64,000 bases of DNA from NCBI RefSeq assembly GCF_021325795.1, contig NZ_JAHPZX010000001.1, positions 620,001-684,000 of the forward strand, in the 5' to 3' direction. The notes beneath the pieces were generated by a model. It made no database searches. It was not told where the DNA came from and saw nothing but the letters and a program-made list of their open reading frames with translations. The position numbers were made by a program, and so were the translations under genes. Positions 41,362 to 48,359 of the stretch are shown piece by piece; position 1 is the first letter of the stretch; each line of letters begins with the position of its first letter. This DNA comes from Bordetella sp. LUAb4. GTDB taxonomy: Bacteria > Pseudomonadota > Gammaproteobacteria > Burkholderiales > Burkholderiaceae_B.

Positions 41362-41373
41362 TCTTCGCGGCAG

Positions 41374-42132
41374 TTGAAAACGGCCCCATTCCAAATCAAC
41401 GCGGACATGCGCGGCGATTGCTCCTGGGCGCTTATCACCGTCAGGAAAAACGCCACTGCCGTCCCCGGCATACTCAGCCTTCCGGGTGCGCCTGTCTTCG
41501 CTTACCCCGCCCCCGGCAACCGATGGGTCCTCACCCCCGCGCAAGCCGATTGCTCTTATTCCGGCCTTCATTATCTCGCCGATAAGCGACACGACCCTCA
41601 TGAGAAGGCGATGCAAATTGCCTTGCTCGAGTGCATTCTCTGGTCGACGCTTTGCGACGGCAGGAGCCTGAATGAGGTCTCGAGCATCATTACCCGGCAG
41701 TCCGCGGTACCGCTCCGGGGATATCGTGCGACTCTCGTTCCCGGTTTTCAGTTGCTGCTTGGCGGACTTGCGCCTGGATTCATGACTCAGTTCGGCGAGT
41801 GCCGATTGCAGGCCAAAGCGATGAATCATGGCGAGGAGAATTTTGCAGTTTTGGCCAGCAACTCGGATAAAGCGAAATATGCTGTCAGCACGATCGCAGC
41901 CGCTTTGAGATCGGGCTGCGATTACGTCGTGCTCCTATGGAAATCCGGGGCTTGCACGGCATACAGGCTCATACATGCCGCGGAGCCCGCTACAGGTCTG
42001 ATTTCGTATTACGAACCTACGTCGGGAATGCTCCAAACGTCCGCCTTTCCCATCAAGCCCGGTCTCCCCGGCACCTATAAGCGGGACCATTCCGATTGGG
42101 CTCCGGTCGGCTTGAGAAAAAAGCGCCATTGA
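41374..42132 (+). CDS. Orphan protein of the tRNA-Asp islet, possibly papain-like peptidase fold
   Basis: A 252-residue protein from TTG 41374, or 241 residues from ATG 41407 (Met12). No Shine-Dalgarno is evident for either. G/C at third positions is clearly lower than in neighbours, suggesting foreign origin. No family is recognised with certainty. Its C-terminal third has the pattern RLIHAAE (His201) followed after 13 residues by SYYEP (Glu214), which is how the His and acidic residue are arranged in C58/YopT-like cysteine peptidases. Cys candidates are C16 (GDCSWA), C60 and C87. The acidic residue would be Glu in place of Asp. The catalytic idea is a hypothesis only. Confidence 0.55.
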   Translation: MKTAPFQINADMRGDCSWALITVRKNATAVPGILSLPGAPVFAYPAPGNRWVLTPAQADCSYSGLHYLADKRHDPHEKAMQIALLECILWSTLCDGRSLNEVSSIITRQSAVPLRGYRATLVPGFQLLLGGLAPGFMTQFGECRLQAKAMNHGEENFAVLASNSDKAKYAVSTIAAALRSGCDYVVLLWKSGACTAYRLIHAAEPATGLISYYEPTSGMLQTSAFPIKPGLPGTYKRDHSDWAPVGLRKKRH

Positions 42133-42257
42133 TTCGAGAGACTGCTGACGACGTCGGCCGTGAGAGCCAAATCATCAACTGCGAAGCTGAAGCCCTGCGT
42201 CCGAACCAAGACCTTAAGCTCGATCTCATCACCAAATGACCAACCGCAGACTCGCAA
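42075..42257 (-). CDS. Possible small ORF in the islet
   Basis: A 60-residue frame starting TTG at 42257, with GGAAGG five bases upstream. It has few codon oddities and a plausible protein composition: DEIELKVLVRTQGFSFAV, ADVVSSLSNQWRFFLK. It overlaps the 3' end of the 41374-42132 gene tail to tail by 58 bp. I do not recognise it, and it could be a shadow; the frame 42053-42313 on the same strand is an alternative. Kept because the Shine-Dalgarno spacing is good. Confidence 0.25.
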   Translation of the reverse strand: MRVCGWSFGDEIELKVLVRTQGFSFAVDDLALTADVVSSLSNQWRFFLKPTGAQSEWSRL

Positions 42258-42285
42258 GCGACCTTCCGATCTCCGGCTGACAGAC

Positions 42286-42564
42286 TTAGGCAGGTCGATG
42301 CGTTTTCAGCCAATCACGAAGCGCTACGTCAACACGGGTCTGCCAGCCATAGCCTGTGGCACGAAATGCCTCCAATACATCCGGGGAGAGTCGGATCGTG
42401 ACAGTTTGCTTGGTCGGCGATTTTTGTGGTCCGCGCCTACGCATTCCAAGCTTCGCTTGCACCGCCTCCGGCAGCACCTCTGACGCAGGACGTGCTCGTT
42501 TGAAGTCCTCCTCTGTCCATTCCGGATTTTCGTCGTCAATCAATTCTGGGTTGGGCTTTTTCAT
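42286..42564 (-). CDS. brnA: BrnA-family antitoxin, orphan
   Basis: A 92-residue ribbon-helix-helix-type antitoxin and autorepressor. The N-terminal pattern PELIDDENPEWTEEDFKRARPASEVLP is strongly characteristic of the BrnA group. The C-terminal DNA-binding part is TVTIRLSPDVLEAFRATGYGWQTRVDVALRDWL. The ATG at 42564 has GAGGGAAAG upstream; an ATG seven codons earlier is also possible. BrnA normally follows its toxin gene brnT, whose product is an RNase. No BrnT-like reading was found upstream to 42883. The gene is thus either a decayed toxin-antitoxin locus or an antitoxin kept for another role. Confidence 0.85.
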   Translation of the reverse strand: MKKPNPELIDDENPEWTEEDFKRARPASEVLPEAVQAKLGMRRRGPQKSPTKQTVTIRLSPDVLEAFRATGYGWQTRVDVALRDWLKTHRPA

Positions 42565-42883
42565 AGCGCGCTTTCCCTCTGCCATTCGCCTTAAGTGATT
42601 GTCAAGCTGCCCCTTAGGGGCGAGCTCCCCTCCACTTGCCCTCAATGAGGAGTTCGTGGTCAGGCTCTCTACGTAACGGAAACGGCTCCAAGGCTCTCAG
42701 CATGCAAGTGATATCGATGTCCATGTCAGGACTTCTGCTGCAAGTGAAATGAGCCCTCCCGAATGAAATGAGCCCTCTCAAGAGGGCTCGGTAATTACAT
42801 GGCCACGCGTGTCCAGCATGGGGACGTACGCACGACGGTTTCAAATCAGCGCGGTCCGCGTCAGGCAGCGCCCGGTAATTGAC
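42565..42883. other. Noncoding stretch between brnA and the PrpD gene
   Basis: About 320 bp where brnT would be expected on the minus strand, but no BrnT-like sequence is recognised. It contains the 14-nt direct repeat and the hairpin at 42745-42789. A minus-strand frame 42614-42844 is open but lacks supporting features. Confidence 0.5.
42745..42789 (-). repeat. 14-nt direct repeat with hairpin downstream of PrpD operon
   Basis: TGAAATGAGCCCTC occurs at 42745-42758 and 42764-42777, period 19. The second copy overlaps a stem of GAGCCCTCT (42770-42778) and AGAGGGCTC (42781-42789). On the minus strand, the stem is followed by CATTTCATT, a weak U-tail, so it could terminate the PrpD operon 95 bp beyond its last stop codon. 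Confidence 0.6.
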
Positions 42884-44287
42884 CTACTCCGTCGGCTGCA
42901 TCAACGCCGTGAACGCGCGGGCGTCGTGGGATTTTTCCAAGGACCAGACGGTGTCGCATAAGACACGGGACTGGGCTTCGCCCAGCACGGGCGTGAGCAG
43001 GCCCATGGCTTTGGTCTGGACTTCTTCCCGGGTCATGGGATTCAAGGGCGTGCCGCGTACGGCCTTGGTGTGCTCCACCACCGTGCTGCCATCATTCAGC
43101 GTGATCTCCACGATGCCCTGGCGGCTGGGCATGGCCTTGGACAATTCGTCGTCACCCTCCAGCGTGATCAAGGCGCGCAGGGCCAGCACCCGCGAATCCT
43201 GCATGCGCGCGCGATCATGGGCCGAATGGAAATCGATATTGCCATCTATCAGCATGGTCGCCACCAGATGCTGCAGGCAGATCTCCGGCATGTCGCGGTT
43301 GTTGACGATGGTCAGCGACTCATGCGGAATACGTACACGCACCGCCTTGATGGCATCCGGCCGCAACTGATGTCGATGCACCAGCGTATGCGTCGAATCC
43401 AGCGGCGCCTGGATCGGCGAACCCACGGTCCAGCGCTTGATGCTGGTGCCGAGGATTTCATAACGGCTACCCAACTCACGACCCAGCGCCAGACGATCAG
43501 GATCATCCCCGAACGCATGATAGAAATTGCGCTCGCCGGAGAACACGTCATCGACTCCCGTGCAGCCACTGGCCACCATGATGGCAGCGCTAACACCATT
43601 ACGCGCGGCCATGCCGCCGAAGTCGAAGGACTTTTCGATATGGTCCTTGTCACGCATCCAGCACGCCACGCCCGACGCCTGCTGCGCCGCATAGGACATG
43701 ACGTGGCGGCACTGCGTTTCATCCAGCCCGGCCAAGGCCCCCGCCGCCGCCGCGGCACCGAAGTTGGGACCAAAGGTGTGCGTCGAATGCCCCGCCACCC
43801 GGAACGCGTAGGAATGCAACGACAAGGTCAGGCGCGCGCAGATGTCATAGCCCAGCACCATCGCGCGCAGCATGTCCTGGCCGCTGCGGCCGAAGAACTC
43901 GGCCGCGGCCAGCACCGCCGGTACGATGCCGCAACCGGGATGCGTCAATGACGCCGCGTGGGAATCGTCGGTTTCGTCCGCATGCGCGAACATGCCATTG
44001 GCCAGCGCCGCATGCACCGGCGACGTGTACAAACGCGTGCCGGCCACCGCGGAGCGCGTGCCGGTTTCACCCAGCGCCTTGATATAGGCAATCGCCGCAC
44101 TGCCCGCCTTCATCTGCGCGCCCGACACCATGGACGCGATGGTGTCCAGCATATGCGCCTTGGCTTTGTCGACCACCTCGGCCGGCAAAGGCTGTTTGAG
44201 CGCGCGTGCCAGATAGGCGGCCAGCTCGGGCATGGGCGTCAGGGCGTCCTGGACGGGATCGGCTTTCTTGCTATGGCTTTTGGTCAT
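42884..44287 (-). CDS. MmgE/PrpD family protein (first paralogue)
   Basis: A 467-residue protein of the MmgE/PrpD family, whose studied members dehydrate 2-methylcitrate or related carboxylates, and whose fold also includes cis-aconitate decarboxylase and similar lyases. The N-terminal helical part shows PELAAYLARALKQPLPAEVVDKAKAHMLDTIASMVSG; AHADETDDSHAASLTHPGCGIVPA near 102-125 holds the typical His-Pro motif. The C-terminal lid begins near 275 (SRYEILGTSIKRWTVG). The ATG at 44287 is preferred over an upstream Met, which adds 22 unlike residues. Last gene of the leftward operon. Substrate is unknown. Confidence 0.9.
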   Translation of the reverse strand: MTKSHSKKADPVQDALTPMPELAAYLARALKQPLPAEVVDKAKAHMLDTIASMVSGAQMKAGSAAIAYIKALGETGTRSAVAGTRLYTSPVHAALANGMFAHADETDDSHAASLTHPGCGIVPAVLAAAEFFGRSGQDMLRAMVLGYDICARLTLSLHSYAFRVAGHSTHTFGPNFGAAAAAGALAGLDETQCRHVMSYAAQQASGVACWMRDKDHIEKSFDFGGMAARNGVSAAIMVASGCTGVDDVFSGERNFYHAFGDDPDRLALGRELGSRYEILGTSIKRWTVGSPIQAPLDSTHTLVHRHQLRPDAIKAVRVRIPHESLTIVNNRDMPEICLQHLVATMLIDGNIDFHSAHDRARMQDSRVLALRALITLEGDDELSKAMPSRQGIVEITLNDGSTVVEHTKAVRGTPLNPMTREEVQTKAMGLLTPVLGEAQSRVLCDTVWSLEKSHDARAFTALMQPTE

Positions 44288-44375
44288 TCCTGCATCCTTG
44301 CAAATACGAAGGGTGCGTGCCGGCGGAACACTCCGTCGGCACGCACCCGTCATTCAACGTTCAACGTTCAAGGGC

Positions 44376-45734
44376 TTACGCCAGCAACGCCACGAACTCG
44401 CGCACGTCGCCCAGCCCCTCGAATGCCCACGTGGCCTTGGCAATGGCGGCGGCCTGCGCGGCGTTGCGCGCGCCTTCCGCATTGGCAAGAAACTTGGCCT
44501 CGATAGCCGCATCCGACATGGGATTGTCGGTCGTGCCGGTGGCATGCTCGACCAGGGTTTCGAACGTATCAGTGCCACGCTTTACCCTGCCCCAGGCCTG
44601 GTCGCGCCGCAGGTTTTCATCGACACCGATGGTGATCTTGCCGCGCAAGGCCGCGACGTGTTCGTCGGTGGCGCGCGCGTCGGTGTATTGGGCAATGCCC
44701 GCGGCACCGTCTATCATCGCCACGGCAGCGCTGTGATAGATACTGAATTTCGAATGCAACCCCGTCGTCGGTGCCACCGTGCCGGTAATCGTCACGACGG
44801 CGGGATTGACTTTCAACTCGACCGCCTCAATGCCGTCGAGCTGTCCGCCCAGCTTGGCCCGCAACTGGATCATGGCATCGATGGCGGGATGTAGCACCAC
44901 GCCGCAGGCGTAAGGCTTGTGACCGTTGGTGGCGATCATCCACGCCTGACCCAGTCCGGCGGTCAAGCGCTCCAGCGCCGTGGTCTTGCTGTAGATGCGC
45001 GCGAAGCCGCGCTTGCCCTCGACGATTTCCTCGGTGCTGTCAAAACCTTTCTGCGCCAGCAACGCGGCCAACAGGCCATTGGCGGCGGCCTTGCCGGCAT
45101 GGAAGGACTTGCACATGGTGCCGCGATTCTGCTGCATGCCCGCTGCCTGCGTGCCGGCGATCCCCAATGCGTGCGTCATGCGCTGCGCATCCAGACCGAG
45201 CAGCTTGCCCACCGCCGCGGCGGCCGCGAACGTACCTAGCGTGCCGGTCAGATGCCAGCCACCGGGATGATGCTCCGGCGCCGCCTGGCCGATACGCACG
45301 CCGGCTTCAAAGCCCGCTACATACGCGGCGATGAAAGTGCGCCCATCGACCGGATGCAACTGCGCCGCTGAAAACAGGGCCGCCAGCACCGGCGAGCTGG
45401 CATGCAGGATGACGCCCGCCATATGCGTGTCGTCGTAATCCAGCAGGTGCCCCATCTGGCCATTCATCAAGGCGGCGTCGGTATGCGACAGGCGCGTGCC
45501 GCGCGCCAGCACGTTGGCCTTCTCCGCGCTGCCGTTCTCCGTCAAGGCCGCCAGCAGCTTGTCCAGCGTGGGATGGCGGTAGGCGGCCAAGGCGCAGCCC
45601 AGCCAGTCGAGGATGCCGCGCCGCGCGGCCTGCACCACGTTGGACGGCAGTTCGTCGTAGGTGAAACGCGCCAGGAAGGCGGCCAGGTCCTGGGTGTAGG
45701 CGGGACCATCGCCGCTGCGGATATGCATGCCCAT
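44376..45734 (-). CDS. MmgE/PrpD family protein (second paralogue)
   Basis: A 452-residue paralogue of the neighbouring gene, with SGDGPAYTQDLAAFLARFTYDELPSNVVQAARRGILDWLGCALA at the N-terminus and the LLDYDDTHMAGVILHASSPVLAAL motif near 100-123. The C-terminal domain starts near 260 with ERLTAGLGQAWMIATNGHKPYACG. Two divergent paralogues in tandem are seen in several betaproteobacterial carboxylate loci. It starts with GAGAG upstream of an ATG, with a second Met two codons on. It is 88 bp before the first paralogue and 35 bp after the Bug gene, so all three form an operon. Confidence 0.9.
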   Translation of the reverse strand: MGMHIRSGDGPAYTQDLAAFLARFTYDELPSNVVQAARRGILDWLGCALAAYRHPTLDKLLAALTENGSAEKANVLARGTRLSHTDAALMNGQMGHLLDYDDTHMAGVILHASSPVLAALFSAAQLHPVDGRTFIAAYVAGFEAGVRIGQAAPEHHPGGWHLTGTLGTFAAAAAVGKLLGLDAQRMTHALGIAGTQAAGMQQNRGTMCKSFHAGKAAANGLLAALLAQKGFDSTEEIVEGKRGFARIYSKTTALERLTAGLGQAWMIATNGHKPYACGVVLHPAIDAMIQLRAKLGGQLDGIEAVELKVNPAVVTITGTVAPTTGLHSKFSIYHSAAVAMIDGAAGIAQYTDARATDEHVAALRGKITIGVDENLRRDQAWGRVKRGTDTFETLVEHATGTTDNPMSDAAIEAKFLANAEGARNAAQAAAIAKATWAFEGLGDVREFVALLA

Positions 45735-45769
45735 CGTGTTGCTCTCTTCAGGATCTCAGTCTTGCGGAT

Positions 45770-46801
45770 TCAGTTGGCCTTGATGTTCGCGTTCTTGATC
45801 ACTTCGGACCAGCGCGCGGTTTCATCGTCCAGCATCTTCTGCGCTTCGGTGGCATCGCCTTTGGCGGCTTCCAGGCCATAGTTGGCCAGTTGCTTGCGCA
45901 TGTCGTCGGAACGCAGGCCCTGCTGCGCCTTCTGCTGCAAAGCCTTCAATACGTCCGGGGGTACGTTGGCCTGCACATAGACGCCATACCAACCGGTCAC
46001 CTGATAGCCCTTCAAGCCCGCTTCGGTCAACGTGGGAACGTTGGGAAACTGGCTGGTGCGTTCGGCGCTGGTCACGGCCAGGGCGCGCACTTTGCCGCTG
46101 CTCAGCATGGGCGCGGCTTCCATGGTCGAAGAGAACATCAGGTCGACCTCGCCACCCAGCAGCGCGGTGAGCGCCGGCGACGCGCCCTTGTAAGGCACGT
46201 GGACCACATCCACGCCGGCCTTGGCCTTGAACAACTCGCCGGCCAGGTGGATGGCCGAGCCGGTGCCGGCGGACGAATAGTTCATCTTGCCCGGATGCGA
46301 CTTGGCGTTCTCGATCAGCTCGGCCACCGTCTTGATGGGCGAATCAGCGCGCACCAGCAGCACGTAAGGCGTGGTGCCCACCAGGGCGACGGGCGCGAAG
46401 TCCTTGGGATTGATATTGGATTGCGGATACAGAGCAGGCGCGGACGCCAGCGCGATGTTGCCCAGCAGCAGCGTATAGCCGTCCGGCGCGGCATGCTCGG
46501 CCGCCTGGATGCCGATGGTGCCACCGGCACCAGGCCGGTTATCCACCACCACGGACTGGCCCAGGGCCTTGCCCAGCTCGATGGCAGCAGGACGGGCGGC
46601 ACCGTCCACCGCGCCGCCCGGCGCGAACGGGACGATCAGGCGCAAAGCATGGTCGGGATACGCAGCATGAGCCGGCGCGGCAGCCAGACCCATCATCGAG
46701 CACACCAGCGCAAACAGGGTGGCGGGGGCGATCAGGCGACGGGCGCGGCTGGTAGAAGGACAGGATTGAGCAGCAAGGCTGCCGGTCAGCGCGGGGTACA
46801 T
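45770..46801 (-). CDS. Bug-family tripartite tricarboxylate transporter substrate-binding protein
   Basis: A periplasmic carboxylate-binding protein of the Bug family, very expanded in Bordetella. Length is 343 residues. A signal peptide ends near residue 47 (AAAPAHA-AYPDHALRL). The family motifs VPFAPGGAVDGAAR, VVDNRPGAGGTIG, NYSSAGTGSAIHLAGELF, VDVVHVPYKGASPALTALLGGEVDLMF and YGVYVQANVPPDV are complete. No TctA/TctB membrane genes lie next to it, as is common for these orphans. It leads the operon with the two PrpD genes, suggesting uptake of their carboxylate substrate. Confidence 0.94.
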   Translation of the reverse strand: MYPALTGSLAAQSCPSTSRARRLIAPATLFALVCSMMGLAAAPAHAAYPDHALRLIVPFAPGGAVDGAARPAAIELGKALGQSVVVDNRPGAGGTIGIQAAEHAAPDGYTLLLGNIALASAPALYPQSNINPKDFAPVALVGTTPYVLLVRADSPIKTVAELIENAKSHPGKMNYSSAGTGSAIHLAGELFKAKAGVDVVHVPYKGASPALTALLGGEVDLMFSSTMEAAPMLSSGKVRALAVTSAERTSQFPNVPTLTEAGLKGYQVTGWYGVYVQANVPPDVLKALQQKAQQGLRSDDMRKQLANYGLEAAKGDATEAQKMLDDETARWSEVIKNANIKAN

Positions 46802-47245
46802 GTTTGTCTCCAGGTAATGACTTTGTCGAACCGCCGGATTATGGAGGCGTCCTTCTCCGCTGGAAACGCTCTCCCGCAGAATAGGTGTTCACGATTTGTG
46901 ACGACTTTGCCGCCCAACATCATTCAATTGACGGTAAGAGTACCTTTATTCGCAAAATTATGGTATGCCGTTTATGGTATCCCATGAGCCGGAATCGAGG
47001 ACCGACCAAGCTGCGTTGTCCGTGTGGAGCACCGCCTTCCGATACCAAAAGAAACAATTAAACCGCTGCGAAAATTGCCGTGCGTTGCCTGCACGTTATC
47101 GCGCCAGCGGCTCCAACTCCCCCCTATTTCTCCGTTCATCGCTTTTCGATCGTTCAAAAGTCGCACTTTCAGCCCTTTGCTCTGCGGGTTTTTTTGTCCC
47201 TACGATCGGCGCGCCTGGCCATCCCGGCCTCATGACGGAGTCCCG
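46802..47245. other. Divergent intergenic region between Bug-PrpD operon and bioB
   Basis: 444 bp without a supported gene. It contains the paired operator-like repeat at 46958-46985. The right side (46990-47240) has several short A-rich and T-rich stretches, such as ATTAAACCGCTGCGAAAATTGCCG. A rightward frame from 47024 into bioB is open, but it lacks similarity. A promoter for bioB is expected near 47170-47230; none is obvious. Confidence 0.5.
46958..46985 (-). promoter_or_regulatory. Two TTATGGTAT operator-like repeats, period 14
   Basis: TTATGGTAT is at 46958-46966 and again at 46972-46980. The second copy lies in ATGGTATCCCAT, whose outer ATGG/CCAT form a perfect inverted pair. This fits the TGGTATNCCA-style operators of FadR/FCD-type GntR regulators. 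It lies 157 bp before the Bug gene start and about 260 bp before bioB. No regulator gene of this kind is adjacent, so the match is a hypothesis. Confidence 0.45.
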
Positions 47246-48304
47246 ATGAACCCGCTGCTGAACGATCCGCCAAAAATTGCGACCCCATCCGCCAAGACCG
47301 CGGCAAGCACGAACACCCCCACGTGGCGCGTCAAGGACATCCTGGCGCTCTACGAACTCTCCTTCGCGGATTTGCTGCATCGCGCCCAGACGGTGCACCG
47401 ACAGCACTTCGATCCCGCGGAACTGCAGTTGTCCAGCCTGCTGTCGATCAAGACGGGCGGCTGTCCGGAAGATTGCGGCTATTGCTCGCAGTCCTCCGCC
47501 CACGATGCGGGCGTGAAGGGCCAGCCGCTGATGCCGCTGGAAGAAGTGGTGGCGGCCGCGAAGGCGGCGCGCGATCAGGGCGCGCAGCGCTTTTGCATGG
47601 GCGCGGCCTGGCGTTCCCCCAAGCCGCGCCAGATGGAAGCGGTGGCGCGCATGATAGGCGCGGTCAAGGACTTGGGAATGGAGACCTGCGTCACACTGGG
47701 GATGCTCGACGACGAGCAGGCTCGGCAACTGGCCGATGCCGGCCTGGACTACTACAACCACAACCTGGACACGTCACCCGAGTTCTACGGCAGCATCATC
47801 AGCACCCGCAGCTACCAGGACCGCCTGGATACGCTGGAAAACGTACGGGCCACCGGCGTGAAGGTGTGCTGTGGCGGCATCATCGGGATGGGGGAAAGCA
47901 GGACGGTGCGGGCGGGACTGATCGCACAACTGGCCAACCTGGATCCGTATCCGGAGTCCGTACCGATCAATCATTTGATGCCTATTCCGGGCACGCCGCT
48001 GGAGCACGCGCCCGCGCTCGATGCCTTCGAGTTCGTCCGCACCATTGCCGTGGCGCGCATCACGATGCCGCGCGCTGTCGTACGCCTGTCGGCCGGACGC
48101 GAAACCATGGACGATGCCACGCAGGCGCTGTGCTTCCTGGCCGGCGCGAATTCGATGTTCTATGGGGAAAAGTTGCTGACGACGGGAAATCCGCGTTTGC
48201 AGCATGACCGTGAACTGCTCGCGCGCCTGGGCATGCGGGCGGCGGGCACGCGATCGCATTCGGCCACCGAAGCAGCAGCCGATGCCGGCGACGATCCAGC
48301 CTGA
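47246..48304 (+). CDS. bioB: Biotin synthase
   Basis: A radical-SAM enzyme inserting sulfur into dethiobiotin in the last biotin step. Length is 352 residues. The radical-SAM cluster motif is [10 protein letters not shown] near 74-83, then [24 protein letters not shown] and the [20 protein letters not shown] motif near 172-191. C-terminal [14 protein letters not shown] and [17 protein letters not shown] are intact. The ATG at 47246 has GGAG nearby. The frame extends far upstream, but that segment is not BioB-like. No other bio gene lies in the window. Confidence 0.97.
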   Translation: MNPLLNDPPKIATPSAKTAASTNTPTWRVKDILALYELSFADLLHRAQTVHRQHFDPAELQLSSLLSIKTGGCPEDCGYCSQSSAHDAGVKGQPLMPLEEVVAAAKAARDQGAQRFCMGAAWRSPKPRQMEAVARMIGAVKDLGMETCVTLGMLDDEQARQLADAGLDYYNHNLDTSPEFYGSIISTRSYQDRLDTLENVRATGVKVCCGGIIGMGESRTVRAGLIAQLANLDPYPESVPINHLMPIPGTPLEHAPALDAFEFVRTIAVARITMPRAVVRLSAGRETMDDATQALCFLAGANSMFYGEKLLTTGNPRLQHDRELLARLGMRAAGTRSHSATEAAADAGDDPA

Positions 48305-48359
48305 CGATGGCCCTGGCGCGCCAGCCGCGATCCAGCCGCGGCGGGAGGCGCGCCGGCCA

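Noticed and set aside
42614-42844. Minus frame considered as a brnT toxin gene
   Set aside because: No BrnT motifs such as the N-terminal Asp-x-x-Lys-x-x-x-N-x-x-K-H-G and the ARKAT-like end could be seen.
47024-47245. N-terminal extension of bioB from 47024
   Set aside because: The 74 extra residues lack similarity to biotin synthase and the ATG at 47246 has a good Shine-Dalgarno.
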